DNA of 64,000 bases from an uncultured Cuneatibacter sp. (GCA_934234215.1 CAKQHB010000003.1:1-64000), one strand, 5' to 3'; shown: positions 49,438 to 59,206, numbered from the stretch's first letter. Numbers and translations are program-made. Notes: a model not told the origin generated them from the letters alone.

Positions 49438-50762
49438 AAGATCAACTCTCCAATCAGATCATATTCTTCTGCTCCGGTCACGCGAACACGGACGAAATCG
49501 CCGCTCATCAGCGCTTCGCCAGTCTGTACGAACAGATATCCGTCCACACCCGGCGCATCCATATAGGTACGGGCAACATAAGCAGCCTCATCGGCTACCT
49601 TTCCTTCGATCATGACGGTCAGTTCTTTTCCGATCATCTCCTGTCCGAGGTCGTAAGAGACTTCCTGCTGAAGCTCCATAATCTCATCCCGCCACTGCTC
49701 TTTCGTCTCTTCCGGCACCTGATCTGGCATCTCAGCCGCAGGGGTTCCCTCTTCCGGCGAGTACGTGAAGACGCCAAGCCGTGTGAACTCCATTTCATTG
49801 ACAAATGCCATCATCTTTTCATGGTCTTCCTCGGTCTCACCGGGGAAGCCTGTGATCAGTGTCGTGCGAAGTGCAATATCCGGAATCTCCTCCCGAAGAG
49901 TTCCGATGATGCGGCGCAGATCTGCCTCAGAGGTCTTACGTCCCATCCGGCCGAGAATCCGATCCGAGCAGTGCTGAATCGGAATATCGAGATAATCGCA
50001 GACCTTCGGCTCTGCCTTGATCGTCTGGATCAGCTCGTCCGTGATTTCCTCCGGATAACAGTACAAAATACGGATCCAGTAAATGCCTGAAATCTCAGCA
50101 AGGCGATGCAGCAACTCCGGCAGAGATTTCTTTCCATACAGATCCGTGCCGTACACCGTCGTCTCCTGTGCAACAAGAATCAGCTCTCTGACACCGGAAG
50201 CAGCAAGATCCCGGGCTTCCTTGAGTAAATCTTCCATCGGCACACTGCGGAAATCACCGCGCACCTTCGGGATGATACAGTAAGTACAGTGCTTGTCACA
50301 GCCCTCTGCGATCTTCAGATAAGCGTAATAGCCGCCTGTAGTGACAACACGGCCAGCCTCTGAGCGGGGCATCTCCCGCAGATCATGGAAAATCTCCGGC
50401 TTTGTCTGCTTCTTTTCCGCTTCTTCCACCAGATCCACGATATCCTGCCAGGAATTTGTTCCGAGAATACCGTCTGCTTCCGGAAGTTCTTTCAGAAGCT
50501 CATCCTGATAGCGCTGCGCCAGACATCCGGTCACAAGAAGGAGCTTGCAGTTTCCCTCTTCCTTCATGCGTCCCATCTCGATAATTGTCTGGATGCTCTC
50601 TTCCTTGGCATCGCCGATGAAACAGCAGCTATTGACAACAATCACTTCCGCTTCGGTCTCATCGTCGGTAAACGTATGTCCTTTTTGCTGCAGCAGTCCC
50701 AACATCTTTTCGGTATCCACCAGATTCTTGTCGCAGCCCAGTGACACAAACATAATTTTCAT
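49434..50762 (-). CDS. rimO: Ribosomal protein S12 methylthiotransferase RimO
   Basis: This 442-aa radical SAM enzyme methylthiolates Asp in ribosomal protein S12. It has an N-terminal cluster domain (SLGCDKNLVDTEKMLG, VNSCCFIG, VTGCLAQR), the radical SAM core CDKHCTYCIIP, and a C-terminal TRAM domain. The motif LGTNSWQDI fits RimO rather than MiaB. Confidence 0.93.
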   Translation of the reverse strand: MKIMFVSLGCDKNLVDTEKMLGLLQQKGHTFTDDETEAEVIVVNSCCFIGDAKEESIQTIIEMGRMKEEGNCKLLLVTGCLAQRYQDELLKELPEADGILGTNSWQDIVDLVEEAEKKQTKPEIFHDLREMPRSEAGRVVTTGGYYAYLKIAEGCDKHCTYCIIPKVRGDFRSVPMEDLLKEARDLAASGVRELILVAQETTVYGTDLYGKKSLPELLHRLAEISGIYWIRILYCYPEEITDELIQTIKAEPKVCDYLDIPIQHCSDRILGRMGRKTSEADLRRIIGTLREEIPDIALRTTLITGFPGETEEDHEKMMAFVNEMEFTRLGVFTYSPEEGTPAAEMPDQVPEETKEQWRDEIMELQQEVSYDLGQEMIGKELTVMIEGKVADEAAYVARTYMDAPGVDGYLFVQTGEALMSGDFVRVRVTGAEEYDLIGELIL

Positions 50763-50835
50763 ATAACTATTTTCTCCATCCTAATCCAGAAAACGAAGAG
50801 GCTTCCAATGAAAGTCCCTTCGTTCCCCAAATTTC

Positions 50836-51162
50836 TTATTCCTCAGTTGCTTCCTCTGCAGCAGTCTCTTCTTCTGCGGCTTCTTCGGTCTCTTCTACAG
50901 CAGTCTCAACAGTCTCCACTTCTGCTTCGTCCCCATCCCGCAGAATCTGTACTTCGGACTTCTCTAATTCCTCAACTGCGATGGACAGCGGCTTCTTGCC
51001 CTCTGCATCTGCTACGCGAGGCTCATCGCCGGATACGATCTGTCTGGCTCTCTTTGCGGCTGCCAGTACGATAGAGTAACGGCTTGTAACGATCGGCTCC
51101 TCTCCGGCTTCTACGTTCTTATTTGCGGTTGCGATCAGGTCATTATAAGACGGATGTAACAT
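50836..51162 (-). CDS. rpoZ: RNA polymerase omega subunit with a long acidic tail
   Basis: This 108-aa protein has the omega core (MLHPSYNDLIATA, SRYSIVLAAAKRARQI, KPLSIAVEEL). Then about 35 residues of Glu, Ala, Val and Thr follow, absent from typical omega proteins of about 70 aa. GGAGG precedes the ATG. It lies between gmk and rimO as usual. Confidence 0.9.
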   Translation of the reverse strand: MLHPSYNDLIATANKNVEAGEEPIVTSRYSIVLAAAKRARQIVSGDEPRVADAEGKKPLSIAVEELEKSEVQILRDGDEAEVETVETAVEETEEAAEEETAAEEATEE

Positions 51163-51228
51163 AATTTTTCCTCCAGAATTTTATTCTTTTTATTTATGGA
51201 ACGATATCGCTATCGTCGTTTGCTGAAA

Positions 51229-51855
51229 TTATAAAAACTTTTTGACACCTTCCTGCATGTCTGTGATCAGATCCATGCATTCAGAAGTGCGCATACGCTG
51301 AGACTGGATCAGGTGGTGAACTTCCTCCACACAGGTCTCCAGATCATCGTTTACAACAAGGTAATCATACTGCTCCATAGACCTGGACTCCTCCACAGCA
51401 CGGCGCAGTCTCGCGCGGATCACCTCGTCAGTCTCAGTGCCTCTTCCCCGCAGGCGGTTCTCCAGCTCATCCGCGGATGGCGGCATCAAAAACATCAGGA
51501 TTGTCTCCGGCAGCTTGTTCCGGATCTGCAAAGCACCCTGCAGTTCGATCTCTAAAATCACATTGCGTCCGGCATCCATCTGCTCTTTTACATAGGCAGC
51601 AGGTGTGCCGTAATAATGATCGACATACTTGGCATGCTCCAGAAAAGCATCCTCTGCGATCATCTGCTCAAATTCTTCATTTGTCTTGAAAAAATATTCT
51701 CTGCCGTCCTGCTCGCCCGGTCTGGGGCTGCGGGAGGTGCAGGAAATCGAGAGCGCATATTCTTCCGGATATTTCTCCAGAAGGCGCTTCATCACGGTTC
51801 CTTTTCCGGCTCCGGAAAAACCGGAGATTACCGTCAGAATCCCTTTACGCTTCAT
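51229..51855 (-). CDS. gmk: Guanylate kinase
   Basis: This 208-aa enzyme converts GMP to GDP. P-loop SGFSGAGKGTVMKRLL; GMP site SCTSRSPRPGEQDGREYFF. ATG 51855 is chosen over 51867 because GGAGG lies five bases before it; it overlaps remA by 11 bases. Gene order yicC-remA-gmk-rpoZ is that of Firmicutes. Confidence 0.96.
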   Translation of the reverse strand: MKRKGILTVISGFSGAGKGTVMKRLLEKYPEEYALSISCTSRSPRPGEQDGREYFFKTNEEFEQMIAEDAFLEHAKYVDHYYGTPAAYVKEQMDAGRNVILEIELQGALQIRNKLPETILMFLMPPSADELENRLRGRGTETDEVIRARLRRAVEESRSMEQYDYLVVNDDLETCVEEVHHLIQSQRMRTSECMDLITDMQEGVKKFL

Positions 51856-52108
51856 CTTTTCCTCCATTCTCTTCCGAGATCACTCCGGCGCGGGCTGCGA
51901 TGGTATCCGGTAGAAGTGCGGATAATACGACTGCACCGGAGACGGTCAGGATCGCAGCTTTTGTCTTGCGTCCCTGAGTTCCGTCCACGACATTGCCGGA
52001 TTCCTTCGCTTCCTGTACAAGACGCTTGACAGGGGCAGAATCTAACCGGCTGATGGAAACGATCTGATCGGAATTGACATAATTACCATATCCAATATTG
52101 ATAAACAC
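51845..52108 (-). CDS. remA: RemA/DUF370 regulator
   Basis: This 87-aa protein starts MFINIGYGNYVNSDQIVSI, the DNA-binding block of RemA, which controls matrix genes in Bacillus. KTKAAILTVSGAVVLSALLPDTIAAR is the family's second half. It lies between yicC and gmk, overlapping gmk. Confidence 0.93.
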   Translation of the reverse strand: MFINIGYGNYVNSDQIVSISRLDSAPVKRLVQEAKESGNVVDGTQGRKTKAAILTVSGAVVLSALLPDTIAARAGVISEENGGKDEA

Positions 52109-52123
52109 GGGAAACCTCCGGCT

Positions 52124-53005
52124 TTACTCGATGTTCTGGATCTGCTCTCTGACCTTTTCAATCTCAGTCTTCAAAGAAATACCAAGCTCTGATACCTGCA
52201 GATCATTTGCCTTGGAAAGGATCGTGTTTGCCTCACGGTTCATCTCCTGTGCCAGAAAGTCTAACTTACGGCCAAGACTTCCGCCGCTCAGCAGGTTGTC
52301 TTTCATCATATAGATGTGGCTGTGCAGTCTGACGGTCTCTTCGTCCGTGCAGACCTTATCTGCAAACAGTGTTACCTCTGCAGCGATTCTGGAATCATCT
52401 ACCGAAGTATTTTCCAGAAATTCTGTCACTTTTGCAGTGATGCGCTCGCGGTATTCCTGCATTACGCCCGGAGAGCGGTTCTCAATCTGGTTCACAACTT
52501 CTTCCATATGATCCAGCTTACCGACCAGATCCCGCTTGAGATTCTCCCCTTCTTTGATCCGGGTCTGGTTAAAATTCTCGACTGCGCCGCAAATGCCTTC
52601 CTGAAGCATCTGCCACAGTTCTTCTTCATCGTCCTCTTCCTGTTCGATGGTGAGGACTTCCGGCATTCTCGCCAGTGTGGACGCCCGAAGGTCATTCTCC
52701 ACGCCCAGTTCCTCCTGCATCCGGCGGAATACAGAAACATATTCCTGTGCCAATGCCGCATTGAATTTCAGTGTGCCCTGCTCTTCTTTGTAATCTTCAC
52801 AGTTAATGAATACGTCTACTTTTCCGCGCTCAACACCAAGCTCTTTGATCTTGGCACGAATGGCGGATTCGTATACATTAAACCGGCGGGGCATCTTAAT
52901 TCCGAGATCGAGATAGCGATGGTTCACAGCCTTCATTTCGACAGTGATCTTTGCATCCTCATTCACGATCTCGCAGCGGCCAAATCCCGTCATACTTTTT
53001 ATCAT
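52124..53005 (-). CDS. YicC family endoribonuclease
   Basis: This 293-aa YicC/YloC protein is an RNase of small RNAs and mRNAs. It begins MIKSMTGFGRCEI and holds EMKAVNHRYLDLGIKMPR and the closing GGSLGRKLDFLAQEMNREANT. It heads the yicC-remA-gmk-rpoZ-rimO-pgsA-cinA cluster, with its own promoter. Confidence 0.93.
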   Translation of the reverse strand: MIKSMTGFGRCEIVNEDAKITVEMKAVNHRYLDLGIKMPRRFNVYESAIRAKIKELGVERGKVDVFINCEDYKEEQGTLKFNAALAQEYVSVFRRMQEELGVENDLRASTLARMPEVLTIEQEEDDEEELWQMLQEGICGAVENFNQTRIKEGENLKRDLVGKLDHMEEVVNQIENRSPGVMQEYRERITAKVTEFLENTSVDDSRIAAEVTLFADKVCTDEETVRLHSHIYMMKDNLLSGGSLGRKLDFLAQEMNREANTILSKANDLQVSELGISLKTEIEKVREQIQNIE

Positions 53006-53064
53006 GTTGTTCCTCGTTTCTGCATCTTTCTGGTTCTATCTCTGACCAGAATCTGCTTCATTGT

Positions 53065-53093
53065 ATTATAAAGCAATCGGAAGCATTAGTCAA
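53065..53093 (-). promoter_or_regulatory. yicC operon promoter
   Basis: Minus strand: TTGACT, 17-base spacer, TATAAT; near-consensus. It is back to back with the rqcH promoter. Confidence 0.88.
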
Positions 53094-53107
53094 TATTTCA
53101 CTTTCAG

Positions 53108-53136
53108 TTGCGATTCGAGACAAAAAAAGTTATACT
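53108..53136 (+). promoter_or_regulatory. rqcH promoter
   Basis: TTGCGA, 17-base A-rich spacer, TATACT, 45 bases before the rqcH ATG. It begins 14 bases from the divergent yicC promoter. Confidence 0.75.
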
Positions 53137-53180
53137 TAGTAACAGTATGATAATTTGAAATTTCACTGAATGGAGATAGT

Positions 53181-54947
53181 ATGGCTTTTGATGGATTAAC
53201 TGTTGCCGCACTGGCACGTGAATTATCGGAACGGCTGACCGGGGGCAGAGTTGCCCGGATCGCACAGCCGGAACCTGACGCAATTTTTCTGACGATCAAG
53301 ACAAGGCAGGATACCTGCCGTCTCATGCTTTCCGCGGATGCCAGCCTGCCGCTGTGCTATTTGACGGATCAGAACCCGCCGAATCCCACGGTGGCACCGA
53401 ATTTTTGTATGCTGCTGCGCAAGCACATGGGAAACGCCCGCATTTTGTCTGTGACGCAGCCGGGATTGGAGCGTATTCTGGATTTTGAGTTGGAGCATCT
53501 GAACGAAATGGGCGATCTTTGCCGCAGACACTTGATTCTGGAGCTGATGGGCAAGCATTCGAACCTGATCTTCTGCAACGAGGATCTGACCATCGTGGAC
53601 AGCATCAAGCGAATCTCGGCGCAGATGAGTTCTGTAAGAGAAGTGCTTCCGGGTCGTACCTGGTTCATTCCCGATACGATGAATAAGTTAGACCCGTGGA
53701 AGTTAGATCGGGAGTCTTTTGCCGCGCATCTTCGCACTCTTGCGAGACCGTGTGCAAAGGCGATCTACACTTCTGTCACCGGATTTTCTCCGCTGATGGC
53801 GGAGGAGCTGTGTGCTCAGGCGGATATCGACTCTTCACTTCCGGCAAATACATTATCCGAAGCAGAGGCACTGCACCTTGCCGGTCAGGTGTGCCTGCTG
53901 ATGGAGGATGTGGCAACGGGACAGTTCTCCCCTGCGATTTATTACCGCGGAGACATGCCGGAAGAATTTTCAGTCTGCCCGTTGAGCTCCCGCCTTGAGG
54001 AGGAAAAACAAAACCCGGAGCTGCACCACACGGACTGTGAATCTGTCAGTCAGATGCTCTCTGTCTACTATGAGGAGCGCAACCGCATGACCCGCAGCCG
54101 CCAGAAGACCGCGGATCTGCGCAAAGTCATTCAGACCCATCTGGAGCGCAGTCTCAAAAAGTACGATCTGCAGCAGCGGCAGTTAAAAGACACCGAAAAG
54201 CGGGAAAAGTATCGTCTGTACGGAGAGCTGCTGCACACCTACGGCTATTCTGTGCCGGCAGGTGCCAAGAGCACGGTTGTGACAAACTACTATGACAATA
54301 CCGAACTGACGATTCCGCTGGATGAGACATTGTCTGCAACAGACAATGCCAAGCGCTACTTCGAGAAATATAACAAGCAGAAACGTACTTACGAAGCATT
54401 GACAACGCAGATAGAGGAGACGCAGTCCGAGATTGAACATTTGCAGTCCATTGCAGCTGCACTGTCGATGCCACTGGAGCAGGAAGACCTGACTGAGATC
54501 CGTCAGGAGATGGTGCAGTACGGCTATCTGAAAAAAGCGCCGGTGTCCGGTAAGAAGGGCAAAATCAAGATTACCAGTAAGCCGCATCACTACATTTCTT
54601 CCGACGGTTTTCATATGTATGTAGGCAAAAACAATTTCCAGAACGATGCGCTGACGTTCCACTTTGCAGAGAACAATGACATGTGGTTTCATGCCAAAAA
54701 ACGTCCCGGCTCTCATGTGATCGTTCGAACTGAGGGAAAGGAATTGCCGGATCGCACTTACGAGGAGGCGGGACAGTTAGCTGCTTATTATTCCTCCGGC
54801 AGAGATGCAGATAAGGTAGAGATCGACTACGTTGAGAAAAAGCAGGTCAAGAAACCGGCAGGCGGGAAGCCCGGCTTTGTCATTTACCACACGAACTACT
54901 CTCTCATGGCAAAACCGGATATTTCCGGATTGAAAGAGATCATATAA
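53181..54947 (+). CDS. rqcH: Rqc2 homologue RqcH (NFACT protein)
   Basis: This 588-aa ribosome-quality-control factor adds alanine tails to stalled chains on the 50S subunit. It has the NFACT-N start (MAFDGLTVAALARELSERL), a coiled-coil middle (KTADLRKVIQTHLERSL), and the NFACT-R domain (GFHMYVGKNNFQND, MWFHAKKRPGSHVIV). Older annotations call it a fibronectin-binding protein. It is divergent from the yicC operon. Confidence 0.95.
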   Translation: MAFDGLTVAALARELSERLTGGRVARIAQPEPDAIFLTIKTRQDTCRLMLSADASLPLCYLTDQNPPNPTVAPNFCMLLRKHMGNARILSVTQPGLERILDFELEHLNEMGDLCRRHLILELMGKHSNLIFCNEDLTIVDSIKRISAQMSSVREVLPGRTWFIPDTMNKLDPWKLDRESFAAHLRTLARPCAKAIYTSVTGFSPLMAEELCAQADIDSSLPANTLSEAEALHLAGQVCLLMEDVATGQFSPAIYYRGDMPEEFSVCPLSSRLEEEKQNPELHHTDCESVSQMLSVYYEERNRMTRSRQKTADLRKVIQTHLERSLKKYDLQQRQLKDTEKREKYRLYGELLHTYGYSVPAGAKSTVVTNYYDNTELTIPLDETLSATDNAKRYFEKYNKQKRTYEALTTQIEETQSEIEHLQSIAAALSMPLEQEDLTEIRQEMVQYGYLKKAPVSGKKGKIKITSKPHHYISSDGFHMYVGKNNFQNDALTFHFAENNDMWFHAKKRPGSHVIVRTEGKELPDRTYEEAGQLAAYYSSGRDADKVEIDYVEKKQVKKPAGGKPGFVIYHTNYSLMAKPDISGLKEII

Positions 54948-54964
54948 TTTCTTTTCAGATGACA

Positions 54965-55009
54965 AACAGGGCTTTCACTTTGCAAACGGTGCATCGCGAA
55001 AGCCCTGTT
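54965..55009. terminator. Bidirectional terminator between rqcH and the small membrane protein gene
   Basis: AACAGGGCTTTC (54965-54976) pairs perfectly with GAAAGCCCTGTT (54998-55009) around a 21-base loop. T-tracts are short, but convergent genes on both sides make it the likely terminator for both. Confidence 0.7.
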
Positions 55010-55028
55010 ATTATGTTGAAAAAAGCTT

Positions 55029-55274
55029 TTACCGAATCTCTTTTCGCATCAGATAAATACATCCGCCGAAAAATCCGATGCCAACCATGCAATATCCCGG
55101 CATAATCCACATGGCATCATTCCAGGTTCCGAATCCGGAAATAAGTCCGTTCCCAATCCACATGATCACATACGGAACAACAAGCCATAACAGACAATTT
55201 ACAACTAAAAAGCACGCAATCTTCCACTTCGGATTCCAATCTTTTACTTCCAGTACATTCCAGAATTTCGACAT
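55029..55274 (-). CDS. Small membrane protein, 81 aa
   Basis: This protein has two hydrophobic helices (about 19-42 and 55-76) separated by a Trp-rich loop (GFGTWNDAMWIMPGY), ending in a basic MRKEIR. The ATG at 55274 has AAGGAG nine bases upstream; two earlier in-frame starts exist. It stands between two terminators. Function unknown. Confidence 0.6.
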   Translation of the reverse strand: MSKFWNVLEVKDWNPKWKIACFLVVNCLLWLVVPYVIMWIGNGLISGFGTWNDAMWIMPGYCMVGIGFFGGCIYLMRKEIR

Positions 55275-55315
55275 ATCCCCCATCTCCTTTTCTATGCACA
55301 AGTATAGAGATGGAT

Positions 55316-55353
55316 TGTAAAAAAGAAACGGAAACTCATGTAAAGTTTCCGTT
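55316..55353 (-). terminator. Terminator of the phosphate operon
   Basis: AACGGAAAC (55327-55335) pairs perfectly with GTTTCCGTT (55345-55353), followed on the minus strand by TCTTTTTT. It lies 12 bases after phoR. Confidence 0.9.
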
Positions 55354-55365
55354 AAATCTTTTTTT

Positions 55366-57051
55366 CTATTTTCCTTGATTCGAGTCGCTGGGGAAAATCA
55401 GAGTGATTGTGGTGCCCTGTCCTACCGTGCTGTGCACGCGGATCTGTGCATCGTGCAGTTGTGCGCCGTGCTTTACAATGGACAATCCAAGACCAGTACC
55501 GCCAAGTTCTTTGGAATGACTCTTTTCCACCCGATAGAATCGCTCGAAGATTCGCTCCCGATGCTCATAAGGAATCCCGACACCAGTATCCTGCACCGAA
55601 AGGCAGATGCCCTCTTCGGTCTTCTGGATCCTTACTGCGAGAGAACCCTGTTCTTTGTTATATTTGATTGCGTTGTCACAGAGGTTAAATACCATATCAT
55701 CCAGAACCTGTCTCTGACCGAGTACCGATTCATGGTCTCCAGAAAGTTCCATGTGAATGTCACGCTTTTCTGCCTGCGGCTGCAGTCTGGATAAGATCTG
55801 CTCAGACAGAGAGTACAGATCCACCGATTCCTTCTCCGGGAGATCTACATCCTCATCGAGACGGGAAATTTTCAAAATGTCATTTACCAGTGTCAGAAGG
55901 CGCATCGCTTCTTCATGAATTTTTCCTGCGAAGCGACTGATATCCTCTTCTTTGACAATACCGGCCTCGATAATCTCCGCATACCCGGAAATCGACGTCA
56001 GTGGTGTCTTCAATTCATGGGAGACATTGGCGGTAAATTCCCGACGCATTGCTTCCTGCTCCATCCGCTCCGTCACATCCATCAGCAAAATAACAGCGCC
56101 GACAATCTGATCATGTTGGCGAACGGGATTTGCAAGGAACTGATACTGCCGCTCTTTGTACTGAAAGATCGTCTGACTATGGCGACCGGCCAGTGCCTTT
56201 TCCAGCACTCCACGAAAACCGCTGCTGCGGTTGATTGCCAAAACGGTCTCATGTTCCGGCAGATTTTCGACTCCCAGCATCCGTTTCGCGCTGCTGTTAT
56301 AAGAAAGCAGATTCGTGTGGCTGTCCACAATGAGAAAACCTTCACTCATGTTTTCTGTGATGGCCTCGAATTCTCTGCGCTGTCTCTGCAGCTGCTCTAC
56401 CTGCTCCTCGATACGGCGGCTCTGGCTCGAAATCTTCGTCAGAAGAGGCGACAACTCCTCGTAAGGCTCAGTGTCTTCCACATGATCGAGATCGATATCA
56501 TTGATCGGACGCACTGCCTGCTTCGCAATTCTGCCAGAAAGTACTGCTGCCAGAAAGACCAGAAGTCCCAGAACGCCGATCAGCGGAAGCAGCAGACGAT
56601 ATAAGAGCTGAAAAACGGAGGTATGGTCTACTGCAATTCGGAGGATCGTGCCATCCTCCAGTTTTCTGGCGTAATACTCCGTCTTCACAGAGAGTGTTCC
56701 GGAATAACGGCTGGCAAACCCGGTGCCATTTTCAATCGCATCTGCAACTTCTCTTCGATCCAGATGATTGTCCATCGTGGAGGTATCTGCATAGTTATCA
56801 AACAAAACGGTGCCGTCCGCATCGATCCAAGTCACACGATCTACAACACTGCCAGATAAGCGGTTCAGATAAGACTGCTCATCGTCATTTGCCTGCTCCA
56901 TCCCCGCGGAGACGAGGAGGCTTTCCTGCCGGAGCTGGTTTTCCACGCTCCGCTCAAAGGAAATATAGTTTAAGGAAAAGGTCAAAATAACACTAAGTGC
57001 GATCATCAGCAGCGATACGAGGATCGTATACTGCATAATTTTTCTTTTCAA
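55366..57051 (-). CDS. phoR: Phosphate sensor histidine kinase PhoR-like
   Basis: This 561-aa kinase has two membrane segments (about 8-28 and 160-180) flanking an extracellular domain of some 130 residues, a PAS domain (about 240-340), a HisKA domain with SHELKTPLTSISGY (phosphorylated His), and ATPase motifs DNAIKYNKEQ (N box) and VQDTGVGIPYEH, GTGLGLSIVKH (G boxes). It is encoded behind phoP at the end of the pst operon, so it senses phosphate status. Confidence 0.92.
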   Translation of the reverse strand: MKRKIMQYTILVSLLMIALSVILTFSLNYISFERSVENQLRQESLLVSAGMEQANDDEQSYLNRLSGSVVDRVTWIDADGTVLFDNYADTSTMDNHLDRREVADAIENGTGFASRYSGTLSVKTEYYARKLEDGTILRIAVDHTSVFQLLYRLLLPLIGVLGLLVFLAAVLSGRIAKQAVRPINDIDLDHVEDTEPYEELSPLLTKISSQSRRIEEQVEQLQRQRREFEAITENMSEGFLIVDSHTNLLSYNSSAKRMLGVENLPEHETVLAINRSSGFRGVLEKALAGRHSQTIFQYKERQYQFLANPVRQHDQIVGAVILLMDVTERMEQEAMRREFTANVSHELKTPLTSISGYAEIIEAGIVKEEDISRFAGKIHEEAMRLLTLVNDILKISRLDEDVDLPEKESVDLYSLSEQILSRLQPQAEKRDIHMELSGDHESVLGQRQVLDDMVFNLCDNAIKYNKEQGSLAVRIQKTEEGICLSVQDTGVGIPYEHRERIFERFYRVEKSHSKELGGTGLGLSIVKHGAQLHDAQIRVHSTVGQGTTITLIFPSDSNQGK

Positions 57052-57063
57052 TGTGCCGCCCCC

Positions 57064-57747
57064 TTAGTTGTCTTTCTCAGAAAAACGGTAGCCGATGCCA
57101 CGCACAGTCTCGATCAGGTTGCTACAGGCTCCTAACTTCATGCGCAACGTCCGGATATGTACGTCTACCGTTCGGCTCTCACCGTCAAAATGATAGCCCC
57201 AGATTCGATCCAGAATCTGATCTCTCGAAAATACCAGCCCGCGATTTTCCAGAAGAAACGTCAACAGCTCGTATTCTTTTAAAGTCAGAAGGACTTCCTG
57301 TCCCTGAACGGTCACACGGTGTCTGGATTCATCCACGCACAGATCCCCGATCTGAATGCCGGAAGACTCTTTCTGCACTGTCGTCTGTGTCCGACGCAGC
57401 AATGCCCGGACTCTGGAGACAAGCTCCATCATGCCAAAGGGCTTTGTCATATAATCATCGGCTCCGGAATCGAGACCAACGACCTTGTCATACTCCGTGC
57501 CTTTTGCAGTCAGCATCATCACGGGAAGTTTCTCGGTGCGGGGATTTGCCCGCAGCTTTTTGAGGATGGACAGACCGTCTTCCTCCGGCAACATAATGTC
57601 CAGTAAAAGCAGTGAAGGCTGTTCCTCCTCCATCGCTTTCCAAAACGCAGAAGGAACCGCAAATCCCTTTGCGGTCAATCCTGTCTGATTTAAGGTATAT
57701 ATTACAAGTTCTCTGATGCTGTCATCATCTTCCAGACAATAAATCAT
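57064..57747 (-). CDS. phoP: Phosphate response regulator PhoP-like
   Basis: This 227-aa OmpR-type regulator has a receiver domain (phosphoacceptor Asp in LLLLDIMLPEEDG, MLTAKG, and the Lys of DDYMTKPFGM) and a winged-helix domain (LTLKEYELLTFLLENRG, VDVHIRTLRMKLG). It lies between phoU and phoR in one operon and should bind the TTTACA repeats ahead of pstS (inference). Confidence 0.93.
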   Translation of the reverse strand: MIYCLEDDDSIRELVIYTLNQTGLTAKGFAVPSAFWKAMEEEQPSLLLLDIMLPEEDGLSILKKLRANPRTEKLPVMMLTAKGTEYDKVVGLDSGADDYMTKPFGMMELVSRVRALLRRTQTTVQKESSGIQIGDLCVDESRHRVTVQGQEVLLTLKEYELLTFLLENRGLVFSRDQILDRIWGYHFDGESRTVDVHIRTLRMKLGACSNLIETVRGIGYRFSEKDN

Positions 57748-57765
57748 CGTCTCATGCCCCTTTGT

Positions 57766-58410
57766 TTACTTTTTTACATGTTCACCAGTGATAGAATACT
57801 CTACCCATTCTGCGATGTTTACGGCATGATCTCCGATACGTTCCAGATATTTGCTGACCATCAGGACATCCACACCCATCTCGCCATCGGAATTTTTATC
57901 CCGAAGCAGCTCGATCAGGCGGGTCTTGACATCTGCAAAATACTGATCAATCACATCATCCTGGGTCATGACATCTCGCGCCAAGGAAAGATCCTTCTGA
58001 ACGAAGGAATCCACACTCGCTGTCACCATGCGGCAGACAGCCTCGCCCATGTCCTGAAGCAGACTGCGGATCTCCGTTTTTTTGCCAATCAGGTATGGAA
58101 TAATATCTGCAATATCCGATGCCTGATCCCCGATACGCTCCATATCTGAAATCATCTTCAAGGCAGAAGAAATAACACGCAGATCTTTTGCGACCGGCTG
58201 CTGCTGCAGCAAAAGCTTCATACAGAGAGACTCGATCTCACGCTCTTTGTGATCCACTTCTTCTTCCAGTTCATGAACAAGGGCGATCTTTTCCATATCG
58301 TCATGTTCCAGTGCCGCCATCACGTTCTGAATGGCTTCCTCACAATATGCACCCATCCGGATCAGTTCCAGATTTAACTGCTGCAGTTGTTCATCAAATC
58401 TTGTTCTCAT
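57766..58410 (-). CDS. phoU: Phosphate signalling protein PhoU
   Basis: This 214-aa protein links the Pst transporter to PhoR. Two related three-helix halves contain the metal-site motifs ELEEEVDHKEREIE and ISDMERIGDQASDIA, and the second ERIGDHAVNIAEW. It follows pstB after two bases. Confidence 0.95.
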   Translation of the reverse strand: MRTRFDEQLQQLNLELIRMGAYCEEAIQNVMAALEHDDMEKIALVHELEEEVDHKEREIESLCMKLLLQQQPVAKDLRVISSALKMISDMERIGDQASDIADIIPYLIGKKTEIRSLLQDMGEAVCRMVTASVDSFVQKDLSLARDVMTQDDVIDQYFADVKTRLIELLRDKNSDGEMGVDVLMVSKYLERIGDHAVNIAEWVEYSITGEHVKK

Positions 58411-58412
58411 CT

Positions 58413-59162
58413 TTAACCAAACCTTCCTGTGATATAATCTTCGGTTCTCTTGTCTTTCGGCATCGAGAATAACTGTTCTGTTTCACCATACTCGATCACC
58501 TCTCCCAGAAGGAAGAAAGCGGTTTTGTCTGAGATACGCAGAGCCTGCTGCATATTGTGTGTTACAATGATGATAGTATAATCTTTTTTCAGTTCCAACG
58601 CAAGGTCTTCTATTTTCGAGGTGGAAATCGGGTCCAGCGCACTGGTGGGCTCATCCATCAGAAGAACTTCCGGATTGACTGCCAGAGCTCTTGCAATACA
58701 CAGACGCTGCTGCTGTCCACCGGACATACCAAGGGCACTCTTTTTCAGACGATCCTTTGTCTCATCCCAAATTGCAGCATCCCGCAGAGAGCGCTCTACG
58801 ATGTCGTCCAGCTTTGCCTTGCTGCGGATCCCGTGGGTACGGGGACCAAATGCGATGTTGTCATAAATGCTCATGGGGAAGGGATTAGGCTTCTGGAATA
58901 CCATGCCAACCCGCTTGCGCAGCAGATTGACATCCATATCGCCATAAATGTCTTTGCCGTCCAGCTTGACGCTGCCAGTGATCCGACATCCCTCCACGAG
59001 GTCATTCATACGGTTTAAGGATTTCAGCAGGGTAGATTTACCGCAGCCGGAGGGTCCGATAAAAGCCGTAATCTCGCCTTCTTCCATATTGAGATTGATA
59101 TTTTTCAGTGCATGGAACTTGTCATAATAAAGATCCAGACCTGAGACTTCAAATTTACTCAT
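58413..59162 (-). CDS. pstB: Phosphate ABC transporter ATPase PstB
   Basis: This 249-aa ATPase has Walker A GPSGCGKSTLLKS, the signature MSGGQQQRLCIARAL, and Walker B EVLLMDEPTSALDP. The PstB-typical NRMNDLVEGCRITG and FQKPNPFPMSIYDN are present. It drives phosphate uptake. Confidence 0.97.
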   Translation of the reverse strand: MSKFEVSGLDLYYDKFHALKNINLNMEEGEITAFIGPSGCGKSTLLKSLNRMNDLVEGCRITGSVKLDGKDIYGDMDVNLLRKRVGMVFQKPNPFPMSIYDNIAFGPRTHGIRSKAKLDDIVERSLRDAAIWDETKDRLKKSALGMSGGQQQRLCIARALAVNPEVLLMDEPTSALDPISTSKIEDLALELKKDYTIIIVTHNMQQALRISDKTAFFLLGEVIEYGETEQLFSMPKDKRTEDYITGRFG

Positions 59163-59206
59163 CCTTTATTTTCTCCTGTTTCAGTTTCTAACACAATGCG
59201 TGTCTA

